From Cyclobacteriaceae bacterium (GTDB lineage: Bacteria; Bacteroidota; Bacteroidia; Cytophagales; Cyclobacteriaceae): DNA of 64,000 nt. The position numbers and the translations under genes were made by a program. Shown here piece by piece: positions 9,592 through 18,773 of this stretch. How positions within the stretch are numbered: position 1 is the stretch's first letter; each line of letters starts with the position of its first letter. The notes beneath the pieces are model-generated. The model searched no databases, was not told the origin of the DNA, and was given only the letters and a program-made list of their open reading frames with translations. Where the stretch lies: positions 1 through 64,000 of the forward strand of contig CATQIH010000015.1 in NCBI GenBank assembly GCA_958296015.1, in the 5' to 3' direction.

Positions 9592-11313
9592 TCAAAACCT
9601 GGCGTATCTTCTTTTTCGTACGTAATATTTGATCACGCCAAATCCTGCTATCAGCAAGACAGGCAGCCCTAGGTTTACGATTTGCCACAGGGTGCCATAT
9701 TTGCTGACAGCTACTTTGTCGAGCGGGCGTATCTGTATTTCTTTGGCACGGGCCATGATCAGTCCATGATCTTCCGTAAGATAAGATAATATGTTCAGTA
9801 CCAGCTCTTTGTTGGCAAAAGTGCGTTCGGTAAACATATCAAAGCCAAGTGGCATAGGCTTGTGGGTTCGCGGGTTGATGTCGTTCCTGATCAGATCACC
9901 GTCGGATACCACCAGCAGTTTGGTTGGCTTACTTTTTTCCAGAAATGTATTTTTGTCGGCGGTTTCGGGTAGTATCCTGTTCTCAAAAACCGAGGGAAAT
10001 GTGCCTTCCAGCAGATAAGCGACTGCTTGCGGACCGCTACGGAATGCTTCCGGACGAGGTTCCTGACGCAGTTCCTGCAAGTCTACTACAATAGGTGTGT
10101 TGAGCACTCTGGAATACTGCGAGGTAAACACGAGAGGAATTTTCTTCACACCTGGCACGGCCACAGTATCGATGGTGCTGGCGAAGCGCAGGTAAGTAGC
10201 ATCCAGATTTCTGACAATGGGATGATCTGCATAGTTGTTGACAATCGGAAAGAATGGCCAGGGAAGCTGCACGATCTGCGGCTGGTTTCCTACATTCCCT
10301 GCCACAATAGGATACACGCCGGATTTAATGTCTTCTACCAGGTTTTTGTTCACCCGCACACCATATTTGTACAGCTGATCATCCAGGTTCACATCCCGCA
10401 CAAAGCCAAAGCTATTGCCCAATTCCAGGCTGTCCATGTCTATGGCCAGCGGGTCCAGAAAGAACAGCACCTTACCGCCGTGCATGATATACTGATCCAG
10501 TTTGTACTGGTCGTCGCGGCTGAATGGCTCGGTAGGCTTGCCGACAATGAGGGCATCATAGGCAGGAATAGCTTCTTTTTCCGGCAGGTCTACCTCATAA
10601 AGCTGGTAATACTCCGACAGTGCCTGCGTAAGTCCGGCAATGTCTTCGGCAGGCAGTTCACCATGTCCTCTGATGAATCCGACCTTCTTTTTCTCTACAG
10701 CTGCCAGCTGCCTGATAGCAGAAGCCAACTCGTATTCTATATTCTCCACAGACTGGTTCAACGTTTCCTCTGCACTGGCGGCCCTGTTGCCACTCAGCAG
10801 CATCACACCTTTTTCCTGGTTGTTGTATCGAACCACCGCACCTGGAAAGATGACGCGCTGGATGCGCTGCCCGTTCTCTTCGTCAAACAGGTTGGTTTGC
10901 TGAATGCCCATCTTGTTGAGCTGTAAGAAGAAATCTTTTCGTCCTTTTTCATCCGTTGCTTTGAGCGGATCCACAAACCGAAATGAAAGCTCGTGTCCTG
11001 CATATACCTGAAACTCTTCCAGTGTTTCGCGGATGCTCTTCTGCAATCGCTGAAAGCCTGCGGGCATATCCCCTTCCAGATATACAGTAATGCTCACCGG
11101 CTTGTCCAGATTTCTTAGCATATTTTTGGTGGCCTCGGAGATAGAATATCGTTGCTCTTCGGTCAGGTCGAGCCGGAAGAAAAATTGCTGTGATACAATA
11201 TTCAATACGATCAGGCCCACGATTGCCACTACAAACAGTGAGAGATCGCGTTTCAGGGTATGAGATACAATATATTGTGTCTGTACTCTTTTTAATGATT
11301 GATTTTGTGCCAT
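9592..11313 (-). CDS. gldG: Gliding-motility ABC transporter substrate-binding protein GldG
   Basis: The 573-residue product has an N-terminal membrane anchor ('LSLFVVAIVGLIVLNIVSQ'), the GldG/ABC-type uncharacterised domain ('DLTEEQRYSISEATKNML' and 'ITVYLEGDMPAGF') and a C-terminal transmembrane helix before a basic tail. This matches the GldG layout. It lies downstream of gldF, with gldA upstream of both, on the same strand. GldA-GldF-GldG form an ABC complex needed for gliding in Flavobacterium and relatives; its substrate is unresolved. A 20-bp palindrome sits in the 61-bp gap to gldF. Confidence 0.93.
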   Translation of the reverse strand: MAQNQSLKRVQTQYIVSHTLKRDLSLFVVAIVGLIVLNIVSQQFFFRLDLTEEQRYSISEATKNMLRNLDKPVSITVYLEGDMPAGFQRLQKSIRETLEEFQVYAGHELSFRFVDPLKATDEKGRKDFFLQLNKMGIQQTNLFDEENGQRIQRVIFPGAVVRYNNQEKGVMLLSGNRAASAEETLNQSVENIEYELASAIRQLAAVEKKKVGFIRGHGELPAEDIAGLTQALSEYYQLYEVDLPEKEAIPAYDALIVGKPTEPFSRDDQYKLDQYIMHGGKVLFFLDPLAIDMDSLELGNSFGFVRDVNLDDQLYKYGVRVNKNLVEDIKSGVYPIVAGNVGNQPQIVQLPWPFFPIVNNYADHPIVRNLDATYLRFASTIDTVAVPGVKKIPLVFTSQYSRVLNTPIVVDLQELRQEPRPEAFRSGPQAVAYLLEGTFPSVFENRILPETADKNTFLEKSKPTKLLVVSDGDLIRNDINPRTHKPMPLGFDMFTERTFANKELVLNILSYLTEDHGLIMARAKEIQIRPLDKVAVSKYGTLWQIVNLGLPVLLIAGFGVIKYYVRKRRYARF

Positions 11314-11347
11314 TATAGCCTTTTAAGGATAGGTGGAGAAGCTGTGG

Positions 11348-11367
11348 AGACGCAACATGTTGCGTCT
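11348..11367. repeat. Perfect 20-bp palindrome between gldF and gldG
   Basis: Arms AGACGCAACA and TGTTGCGTCT meet with no spacer. It looks like a REP-type dispersed palindrome rather than a terminator, because no T-run follows. In mRNA it would make a 10-bp hairpin between gldF and gldG and could affect relative expression. Confidence 0.6.
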
Positions 11368-11374
11368 GTACTAT

Positions 11375-12103
11375 CTACCATCTTCTGCTGTTTAGTATGA
11401 GGTGTGTGATAAGTAGCATCAGTGCTGTGAGCGAGAGCAGGTAGACAACATTGCGGGAGTCTACCAGTCCGCGGCTCAGGGCATTGTAGTGGTATAAGAT
11501 ACCAAATTGCTCTATCCAGTAAGCTGCGCTTCCCCAGGCATCCAGTGCTGCCAGAGAAGCAAAGCCGCTAAAGAAGATAAAGCAAATAAATACAGCCAGG
11601 ATAAAGGCAATCACCTGGTTTTCTGTGATAGCGGAAGCAAGTGTGCCAATGGCTGTGAATACGCCTCCCAGCAAAATCAGCCCGATATACGCACCAGCAA
11701 TGCCTGCCGAATCCAGGTTGCCTGCCGGGCTTCCCAACTGGTATACCGACAGGTAGTAGATCAGCGTAGGCAGGAGGGCTACGATGACGATGAGCCAGCT
11801 AGCCAGAAACTTGCCCATGATGATCTGCCAGTCGGTGACGGGCTGGGTCATGAGCAACTCCATCGTGCCCCCCTTTTTTTCTTCTGCAAAACTACGCATG
11901 GTGATAGCCGGAATCAGAAACAAAAAGACGTAGGGCGTCATGCCAAAGAACGTGTACAAGTCGGCATAGCCATACGAAAGAATACTGGTTTCCGGAAATA
12001 CCCACACCAGCAGCCCGGTACCCGTCAGGAAGACGGCGATCACTACGTAAGCGATCAGAGAATCAAAGAAGCCGTTGACTTCCTTTTTTAGTATATACCA
12101 CAT
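11375..12103 (-). CDS. gldF: Gliding-motility ABC transporter permease GldF
   Basis: The 242-residue integral membrane protein has about six hydrophobic helices. It also has the ABC-2 permease feature 'RSFAEEKKGGTMELLMTQPVTDWQIIMGKFLASW' shared by GldF and NosY-like subunits. It begins 'MWYILKKEVNGFFDS', a typical GldF opening. Gene order gldA, gldF, gldG on the minus strand supports the call. The product is the membrane subunit of the gliding-associated ABC complex. Confidence 0.92.
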   Translation of the reverse strand: MWYILKKEVNGFFDSLIAYVVIAVFLTGTGLLVWVFPETSILSYGYADLYTFFGMTPYVFLFLIPAITMRSFAEEKKGGTMELLMTQPVTDWQIIMGKFLASWLIVIVALLPTLIYYLSVYQLGSPAGNLDSAGIAGAYIGLILLGGVFTAIGTLASAITENQVIAFILAVFICFIFFSGFASLAALDAWGSAAYWIEQFGILYHYNALSRGLVDSRNVVYLLSLTALMLLITHLILNSRRW

Positions 12104-12194
12104 AGTTTTTTAATATTCAAAGCACAAAAGACAAAATACAAACAACTAATAAATATCAGATGCCAATGTTATTTTATCTATTAGTGCCTGTTGG

Positions 12195-13178
12195 TTATTT
12201 GTTTATGGCCGTTTGCTCATTATTATCATGGGTGAGGCTCCTGAAGATTTCTTCCAGTGAGCTTCCGTATTCATGCTTCTTCTGCGCGTCTGTTTTGCAT
12301 ACTTTCATACCGATGAGCGACCATGACCGGCTGCATACGAAGTGAAAAACAGCTTCTCGAATGTCTTGCTTACCGGAAATATACAACTGGTAGCACGCCG
12401 TACCTACACGTTCTACCCTTTCAATACCAGCGACAGATTGTAGCAGGATTTCATCAATGGGCATCGTAAACTCTACTTCTATCACCTGATGGGCTATTTT
12501 AGCAGGTTTATCTTGCTGCTTTAAGTCTTTCAATGCACTATCTATCACCAGATTACCCCGGTTGATGATCACCACCCGGTCGCAGAGTGCCTGCACTTCC
12601 TGCATGATATGGGTAGAAAATACCACCGTCTTCTGCTGGCTGATGCTTTTGATCAGCTGCCTGATTTCAGTCAACTGGTTGGGGTCCAGGCCGGTGGTGG
12701 GTTCGTCCAGGATCAGTACCTGCGGATCATGAATCAGGGCCTGTGCCAGTCCGATACGCTGGCGATAGCCTTTGGAGAGCATACCGATCTTTTTATGCTG
12801 TTCCAGGGCAAGGCCACACAGCCCGATCATCTCGCCTACCCGTTCTTTCAGCATATTTCCTTTCAGGCCATACAGGTTGCCGATAAAGCGCAGATATTCA
12901 TGCACATACATCTCCAGATACAATGGATTATGCTCGGGCAGGTAACCAATATGGCGACGTACTTCCAGCGAATTTTCTACCACATCGTCGCCACATACAC
13001 AGACAGTGCCACTGGTGGGCGGCACATAAGCGTTGATAATTTTCATGGTAGTAGACTTACCGGCACCATTGGGGCCCAGGAATCCTAGGATTTCGCCGGG
13101 ACGGGCTTCAAAGGAAACAGCATTGACAGCCACTTGCCGGCCGAAGACCTTGGTAAGGTCTTTTATGATTAATGACAT
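12195..13178 (-). CDS. gldA: Gliding-motility ABC transporter ATPase GldA
   Basis: The 327-residue ATPase has a Walker A 'GPNGAGKST' at residues 35-43, a signature region 'LSKGYRQRIGLAQAL', Walker B 'VLILDEPTTGLDP' and the H-loop 'VVFSTHIMQ'. The C-terminal extension of about 100 residues is usual for GldA. A longer frame starts with GTG at 13253, but the ATG at 13178 begins 'MSLIIKDLTKVFG', the normal ABC start, so I use it. It is first in the gldA-gldF-gldG block and energises the complex. Confidence 0.92.
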   Translation of the reverse strand: MSLIIKDLTKVFGRQVAVNAVSFEARPGEILGFLGPNGAGKSTTMKIINAYVPPTSGTVCVCGDDVVENSLEVRRHIGYLPEHNPLYLEMYVHEYLRFIGNLYGLKGNMLKERVGEMIGLCGLALEQHKKIGMLSKGYRQRIGLAQALIHDPQVLILDEPTTGLDPNQLTEIRQLIKSISQQKTVVFSTHIMQEVQALCDRVVIINRGNLVIDSALKDLKQQDKPAKIAHQVIEVEFTMPIDEILLQSVAGIERVERVGTACYQLYISGKQDIREAVFHFVCSRSWSLIGMKVCKTDAQKKHEYGSSLEEIFRSLTHDNNEQTAINK

Positions 13179-13316
13179 AGGTACTTCATGGTTTTGAGCT
13201 ATGAAGGTAACGCAAAAATTGGGATACTTATTCCAGCAGTAAGAACCTGCCACATTGTTTTATGGCAAAGCGCCCACAAAACCAATGACAGCACTTCAAT
13301 CCAGCCATCATCTGCC

Positions 13317-16300
13317 TTACATGCTCTCTTCTTTGGCATTTAAAAAACGGATCAGTTCTTTCTTTGTCTGCTCGGTATTTTGCCAGAACTGACGGCTGTA
13401 AATGGTGGTATAACGCCAGTTCTTTTTTCTGAAAGCAAACTGCCGGTAAGCGTGGATGTCTTTGGCCGACTCACTTTGGTAAAACAGGTCATCATCCGTA
13501 TTGATCAGCCCAACATAAGCAGCCGGATCATCTTCTGCTTTGACACTCAAGTCAGCAAAAGGCAAGTCTCTGTTGGTTACATATCCGGCAGTCTGTTCGC
13601 CAAGCCAGTGTTGCAGTTTGTTTTGCAGAAACCATTCGGTGCGATGCGGAGGCAGCATGGCAGGCTGGGGTTTGTATTCTTTTTGAGAAACCTGCAAGGC
13701 ATATTCCAAATAGGCTTTCAGCATCTTTGGCCCTTCGTTTTTAGCAGAAGCCACTTCCAGTTGGCTCGGATAAATACTACTGACCAGGTAGATCTTTTCT
13801 TTGGCACGGGTGACAGCCACGTTGAGTCTATTTTCTCCTTTTTCAGCATTCAGGCTCCCAAACTGCATGATCATTTTGCCTTGTTCGTTGGGTGCATACC
13901 CGGTAGAGAAGATGATGATCTCCCGTTCATCTCCCTGCACATTTTCAATATTTTTTACAAACAAAGAAGCGGGCAGGCTGATAGCTGCTTCAGTAGCTGC
14001 CTTCTCCAGGTCATTGAGTATTTTCTCTTGCTGACGTGCATTGAAGGTGATGATGCCTATAGATTTTTGCATTTCATGTTTCAGCAAACCAAACACAAGT
14101 TGTACAATCTCTTTGCTTTCTGCATCATTGGTATGGTCTTTCCACAAACCATCCACCTTGATATAGCTGATGGCAGGTTCATTGCGTACCACATCCAGAT
14201 AATCGGGCAGCATACGCAGTTGCTGGTTGTAAAAGTGCCGGTTAGAGAAATCTACCAGATCGAGGGTCTTGCTTCGGTAGTGTCCTTTGAGCTGTACGGT
14301 AGTGAGGTAGGCGGAAGAAAGGTCCAGCAGAGAATCAGACTCCAGGGCTACGGCATCTGCTACATCTTCGCTTTCTTCCTCCTGGGTCCACCGCGTCTGG
14401 TAAATATCGTTCGGACTCAGCTGTTTGCTATCGCCTGCCACCACCACCTGCCTGGCTCTGTACATGGCGGGTATTCCTTTTTCGGCAAAACACTGGGAAG
14501 CCTCATCAAAGATCACCAGGTCAAATATCGGTGTATCCTCCATCGGGAAAATGGCTGATACCGACTCCGGCGATGCCATCCAGCAGGGTACCAGGCTGAA
14601 CACTTCCTGCTTAAAGGCGACGAGTAGCTTGCGCAGAGGCCATACCTTACGCTTTTTGGTCACCTGATGATACAGGTCACGGTAGGTAACCATGTTGTTG
14701 AGACGGTTGTATTCTACGTCGTAATAGGTCTTTTCGCGGGCTTTCATCAGCAGAATCTGCTCACTGATCGCCAATTTTTCTTCAATATTCTGCTGTAGTT
14801 CTTCTTCCAGTTCACGAATTTTGTGTGATGAAACGATCCGCAAGACCGGATATTTCAGCTCGATATGGTCTATCCACGCCAGGCGCACGCTGTTCTGAAA
14901 AAGCTGTGCAATACGCTCTTCTGTCATGTCTTCGTCGTGTTCCAGCAGTCGGTAGATCACATCTTTTTCGTGAGTTTCCAGGTTGGCTTTCAGGGTGTCG
15001 TAGTCGCAGAGTGCTTCAAAATCTCCTTCCAGGGTGCTGATATATCGTTGTTGCTGTTCTTCTGTCTGTATAATGTTGATTTGAGAAGGCACCAGGTAGC
15101 TGGTCCACTCCTTATGTTTGGCTGGTATGGTATCCAGTATTTTCACCAGGGCTTCCGATCTTTCTTTGAGTTCAGAAAAGCTTATCTTTCTGATATTGAA
15201 ATACTCATTAAAATTCCGGAAGTTTCTGAAAATAATAGCGGCACCCAGTGCCTGCTTCTGCTGATAAAACCAATTCTGAAGCTGCGCTTTGTTGTAACTC
15301 TGCGTTTCTTCTTTGGCAGGCACGTCTTTGAGCCATTCCTTTTCGCGCAGCTTGGTCAGGTTATGTTCCAGGTTGAGGCGGTTGTCCATTTTTTTAGAAA
15401 TCATCTCAAACCCTTTTTTGTCCAGTGGTTGCCCATTGGCTTCAAATACGCCGGTGAGATAATCTTTATCTTTGGAAAACAGCTTCCAGTTCATCCATTT
15501 CACCAGTCCGGTACTGCTTTCTTCGGCCTGTTGCAACACTGACTGAAATTTGTCCAGTTCACTGAATGGCAAAGACATTTCCGGGCCCTCTTCCTGAAAA
15601 CAATCTACAATGATTCTTTCTATATTGGAGAGCCAGAGTGGGTCTGTGTCTTTATCGAGCATACCGACCATATGCTGGAAGAAAGGATAGACACCTTCAT
15701 CCTCCAGCGGTGGAAGCATTTTAAGTATGTCCCCTGTGTATCCTTGCAAATACTCGCAGCTGGCATAGTCAGTGTCATCATGAAGCACCTCACTCACCTG
15801 CCTGCATACCTGCTGTTTGAAACCGGGAATTTCCCGAAGCATTCGCTTCATTTCTTTAAGGTCTTGCACGGCATAGCCAACGAAAGGCTTCCGATTGTAC
15901 CAGGTATAAAACTCTTTATCGTATTGTAGGGCATAGAAAGTAAACTTCCGCAACTTGTCCATAAAGGGCTGCATGTCCGGTATCTTAAACAGGCGGTACT
16001 CATGGTTGATACTGATGTAGGGCTCGTTGAGATCAGATGTCAGGTAGAGTTCTTTGACTGAGATGCCAGCATCATTTTCATCGAACAGGGCAAATTTAAA
16101 CTCGTCCAGCTCTTCGCATACCTGCTCAATCCTGCGGCTGCTTTTCAAGAAATTCCTTTCCAGATAGATAGAATCCAGGCTATTGTTCATCACCTGATAT
16201 TCATACAAGGCATCCACCTGTGCGGCAAGCTGCTGGAAAACTGCCTTGCGGTCGTTTTTAAAATCATGCACCAGTGCCACAAACGGAGACAGTTCTTTGT

Positions 16301-17486
16301 CTTTCAACCGGTTGTAGACCACATCGAGTGCGGCTTTTTTCTGACTCACCACCAGCACCCGCCTGCCATGTGCAATACAGTCGGCTACCAGGTTGGTGAT
16401 CAACTGAGACTTGCCGGTGCCGGGAGGGCCTTGCACCACAATGGAGTTACCTCTCTTGACCATGCGAATAGCCTTTTCCTGGTGCGAGTCCATTCTGTAG
16501 GGCGTAAACATCTGCTCTTCTCTCACCCGGCTGGCATGTTGCAGCTTCTGTATCTCATGGTTATCGGCCAGCGACTGGTCTAGTGAGGTAAGTGATGCCA
16601 TCAGGTCGCGTTCCGAAGAGGCTTTTTTCTCAAAGAAAGCTTCCAGGTCGGGCAGGTGTTTGTTTTCCATCAGCCTGAGGTAATCAGGTACCAGATAGGA
16701 GCCTGCCTGTGGAAAAATGCCTAGCACCGCTTCAGGATAGAGTTTTAGCAACCCATCCTGTTCCTGCTCCTGCAATGTGGCTTTGGTGTATTGCGTAAAA
16801 GGCTGTAGCTGATCTACAAACAGCTCCTGATTAAAATGCAGGTTGATGGCACTTTCTTTGAACAACTGGTACAAAGCTGTGCGGAAAATCCGGCTGTCGG
16901 TATCAAACTCATCAAAGCTTTTTTCTGACAGTGCTTCATCAAAAGGTAGTTCGTTGTAGTGAGCATAGGCCAGCAAAAAACTTTTGTTCAGCGAGACGGC
17001 CACTTCTGGGCGAAGCTTGAGCACCCACTGCTGACCGTATTCCTGGGTAGGCTGCACTTCCAGGTTGACTGGAAAAAACATCAGCGGGCACCGCACCAGG
17101 GTACCGTCTTTGAACTTGCCCCTGACAAATGGCCATCCTATATACAAGTCGCGTGAACCCTGTTCGTCCAAAATAAACTGATCTGTTCTCGCCAGCTTTT
17201 TTACCTGTTCGCTCATCTGATTACTTTGCTCATCGCGGCTGTCTACCATTGCACACAGTGGGACACCGTCCGGTAGCATCCCACTGCCTCCGGGTGCGCT
17301 CTCCAGCGGAAGCTTTCCTCCGGATATAAGCCACTCAATGATCTTAAAAGAAGAAAAATTGTTGAGCAAATTAAAGTCATGAACATCAATGAACTGGCTG
17401 GCTGTCAGTCTGGGTAAATACAGTGACCGGTTGTGGTGCGAAAGGTTCGTCAACCTTCTCAGATAGGATTGTAGGATTTTATGCAT
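13317..17486 (-). CDS. Very large SF1 helicase with C-terminal Vsr-like nuclease domain
   Basis: The 1389-residue product is an Upf1/Dna2-like SF1 helicase. Walker A 'GPPGTGKSQ' is near residue 352, the Walker B-type 'FDEASQC' near 992, and downstream helicase motifs include 'VVVAGDSKQLSP', 'LKGHYRSK' and 'NVAVTRAKEKIYLV'. A long insert of about 500 residues rich in charged helices separates Walker A from Walker B. The last ~100 residues resemble the Vsr/MTES_1575-type nuclease tail ('D.DLFYQSESAKDIHAYRQ', 'NWRYTTIYSRQFW'), but some catalytic residues differ from the usual 'DG..H'. Such proteins are often linked to DNA repair or phage defence; here there is no obvious partner. Confidence 0.8.
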   Translation of the reverse strand: MHKILQSYLRRLTNLSHHNRSLYLPRLTASQFIDVHDFNLLNNFSSFKIIEWLISGGKLPLESAPGGSGMLPDGVPLCAMVDSRDEQSNQMSEQVKKLARTDQFILDEQGSRDLYIGWPFVRGKFKDGTLVRCPLMFFPVNLEVQPTQEYGQQWVLKLRPEVAVSLNKSFLLAYAHYNELPFDEALSEKSFDEFDTDSRIFRTALYQLFKESAINLHFNQELFVDQLQPFTQYTKATLQEQEQDGLLKLYPEAVLGIFPQAGSYLVPDYLRLMENKHLPDLEAFFEKKASSERDLMASLTSLDQSLADNHEIQKLQHASRVREEQMFTPYRMDSHQEKAIRMVKRGNSIVVQGPPGTGKSQLITNLVADCIAHGRRVLVVSQKKAALDVVYNRLKDKELSPFVALVHDFKNDRKAVFQQLAAQVDALYEYQVMNNSLDSIYLERNFLKSSRRIEQVCEELDEFKFALFDENDAGISVKELYLTSDLNEPYISINHEYRLFKIPDMQPFMDKLRKFTFYALQYDKEFYTWYNRKPFVGYAVQDLKEMKRMLREIPGFKQQVCRQVSEVLHDDTDYASCEYLQGYTGDILKMLPPLEDEGVYPFFQHMVGMLDKDTDPLWLSNIERIIVDCFQEEGPEMSLPFSELDKFQSVLQQAEESSTGLVKWMNWKLFSKDKDYLTGVFEANGQPLDKKGFEMISKKMDNRLNLEHNLTKLREKEWLKDVPAKEETQSYNKAQLQNWFYQQKQALGAAIIFRNFRNFNEYFNIRKISFSELKERSEALVKILDTIPAKHKEWTSYLVPSQINIIQTEEQQQRYISTLEGDFEALCDYDTLKANLETHEKDVIYRLLEHDEDMTEERIAQLFQNSVRLAWIDHIELKYPVLRIVSSHKIRELEEELQQNIEEKLAISEQILLMKAREKTYYDVEYNRLNNMVTYRDLYHQVTKKRKVWPLRKLLVAFKQEVFSLVPCWMASPESVSAIFPMEDTPIFDLVIFDEASQCFAEKGIPAMYRARQVVVAGDSKQLSPNDIYQTRWTQEEESEDVADAVALESDSLLDLSSAYLTTVQLKGHYRSKTLDLVDFSNRHFYNQQLRMLPDYLDVVRNEPAISYIKVDGLWKDHTNDAESKEIVQLVFGLLKHEMQKSIGIITFNARQQEKILNDLEKAATEAAISLPASLFVKNIENVQGDEREIIIFSTGYAPNEQGKMIMQFGSLNAEKGENRLNVAVTRAKEKIYLVSSIYPSQLEVASAKNEGPKMLKAYLEYALQVSQKEYKPQPAMLPPHRTEWFLQNKLQHWLGEQTAGYVTNRDLPFADLSVKAEDDPAAYVGLINTDDDLFYQSESAKDIHAYRQFAFRKKNWRYTTIYSRQFWQNTEQTKKELIRFLNAKEESM

Positions 17487-17501
17487 AACTTAAAGTATGA
17501 G

Positions 17502-18371
17502 TCAAATAGCGATATAGGGCTTGAGTTTGTTGAAAATTGTATCTGTGATGATGGGTATCTCTTTCAGTTGGTTTGCCTCGGTGTATGGCCCGTAGCTTTG
17601 TTGATGGTTCATGATAGCCTTTGCCATCTCATAGGAAATGTAAGGGTGCCGAACCAGCGTTTTGAAATCGGCCTCATTAATTTGCAACTGCTGCGGCACA
17701 TAACCTTTGGCTACAAAAGTATGGGTTTGCAGGCTTTTCATCGCAAGATCACTGATGCCATACACATCCTTTAGCTGGTCGATGGCGTAATACCCACCCA
17801 ATATATTTCTGAACTTAACAATTCTTTCGGACAAAACCGTACCAATTCCCCGTAGCTGTACAAGTTGAGTAGTATCTGCTAGATTGATGTCTATCTGCTT
17901 TTGAATGTTGGTGCTGACTCTTGCTTTTGTTCTTTTAGGATAAGTATCCGGCAGCATGATATAGGGCATGATCTGCGCATACATAGCTTCTGTCAGGCCA
18001 TAGATTTTTTGCAGGTCTTTTTTGATATAAAACTTACCGCCGCTGTTACGGTATTTGATAATCCGTGAAGCAATATGGTTAGGGATGCCTACGGACAAAA
18101 ATACATCTTTGGCAGCCTCATTTGGATCAAAATGCTGTAGGTTCGAGACGGTTTCCGGTACAGTGGCAGGTTGCGCCATACCAGCTTCTACCAGCTGCAC
18201 CAGGCTATCAAGGGCTTGTTTGTCCTGTACCAGTCGCTCATAGTTATTTTTCAATATAGGCTGATAGAGATACGGAGCCAGCAGCAACAGTATGATAAGT
18301 ACTGTAAGCACAACAGCACCACGCATTTCAGAGGGAGAAAAAGCAAAATAATTTCGTAACCAGTTGTACAT
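17502..18371 (-). CDS. Membrane-anchored ComEA-like helix-hairpin-helix protein
   Basis: The 289-residue product has one N-terminal transmembrane helix (about residues 18-36, 'GAVVLTVLIILLLLAPYLY'). Three HHH-type repeats follow at about 70-140, 150-205 and 215-289. Each shows a 'L..(L/V)(R/G).I...(A/S).(R/A)I(I/V)..(R/N)' helix pair and a downstream 'L..(I/V)YG(I/L)' hairpin. It is a ComEA-like DNA-binding architecture anchored to the membrane, so a role in DNA uptake or envelope-associated DNA binding is possible but not shown. It ends 16 bp before the giant helicase, same strand, so the two may be co-transcribed. Confidence 0.8.
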   Translation of the reverse strand: MYNWLRNYFAFSPSEMRGAVVLTVLIILLLLAPYLYQPILKNNYERLVQDKQALDSLVQLVEAGMAQPATVPETVSNLQHFDPNEAAKDVFLSVGIPNHIASRIIKYRNSGGKFYIKKDLQKIYGLTEAMYAQIMPYIMLPDTYPKRTKARVSTNIQKQIDINLADTTQLVQLRGIGTVLSERIVKFRNILGGYYAIDQLKDVYGISDLAMKSLQTHTFVAKGYVPQQLQINEADFKTLVRHPYISYEMAKAIMNHQQSYGPYTEANQLKEIPIITDTIFNKLKPYIAI

Positions 18372-18773
18372 CTGTCAGGCAAAAAATTCAACGCACTAAT
18401 CTCCATACATACCCGTTCATATGGAAGATAAAATACCCCTTGAATCCATAACGTAAGGAATTAGCAGGTTTGCACAAATAACCGCAGAAACAAGCCGATG
18501 CAGAAGTTTACAGCATTATTATATGAAACTCACTAAAGAAATAATGCTATTCTTATGATGCTACGCATACATGACTATTCACTAAAATGACAGAAATGTG
18601 ACATATGTAGTAAAAACGATACAGGTGTAGCAAATTTTAAAGGGGATAATCACCTTTAGGAAACACGCTAAGGGAAACCAATGCCAGGCGAACCTATTGA
18701 ATTCTGTCGGTTTTCTATTGTTATCAGATATTACTACGCTAAATTGCGCTTTCAACATAAAAATATATAAACT
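18372..18773. other. Intergenic gap between the HHH gene and fbaA
   Basis: This 402-bp divergent gap holds no convincing ORF. It should carry promoters for both flanking genes. I see no full TAnnTTTG match; 'TAAATTGC' about 30 bp before fbaA is only a partial one. Confidence 0.5.

Noticed and set aside
10027-10926. 299-residue plus-strand frame opposite gldG
   Set aside because: It is an antisense shadow of gldG and has no protein-like features of its own.
13179-13253. GTG-started N-terminal extension of GldA
   Set aside because: The ABC ATPase begins at the internal ATG (13178); the extension has no similarity to the family.
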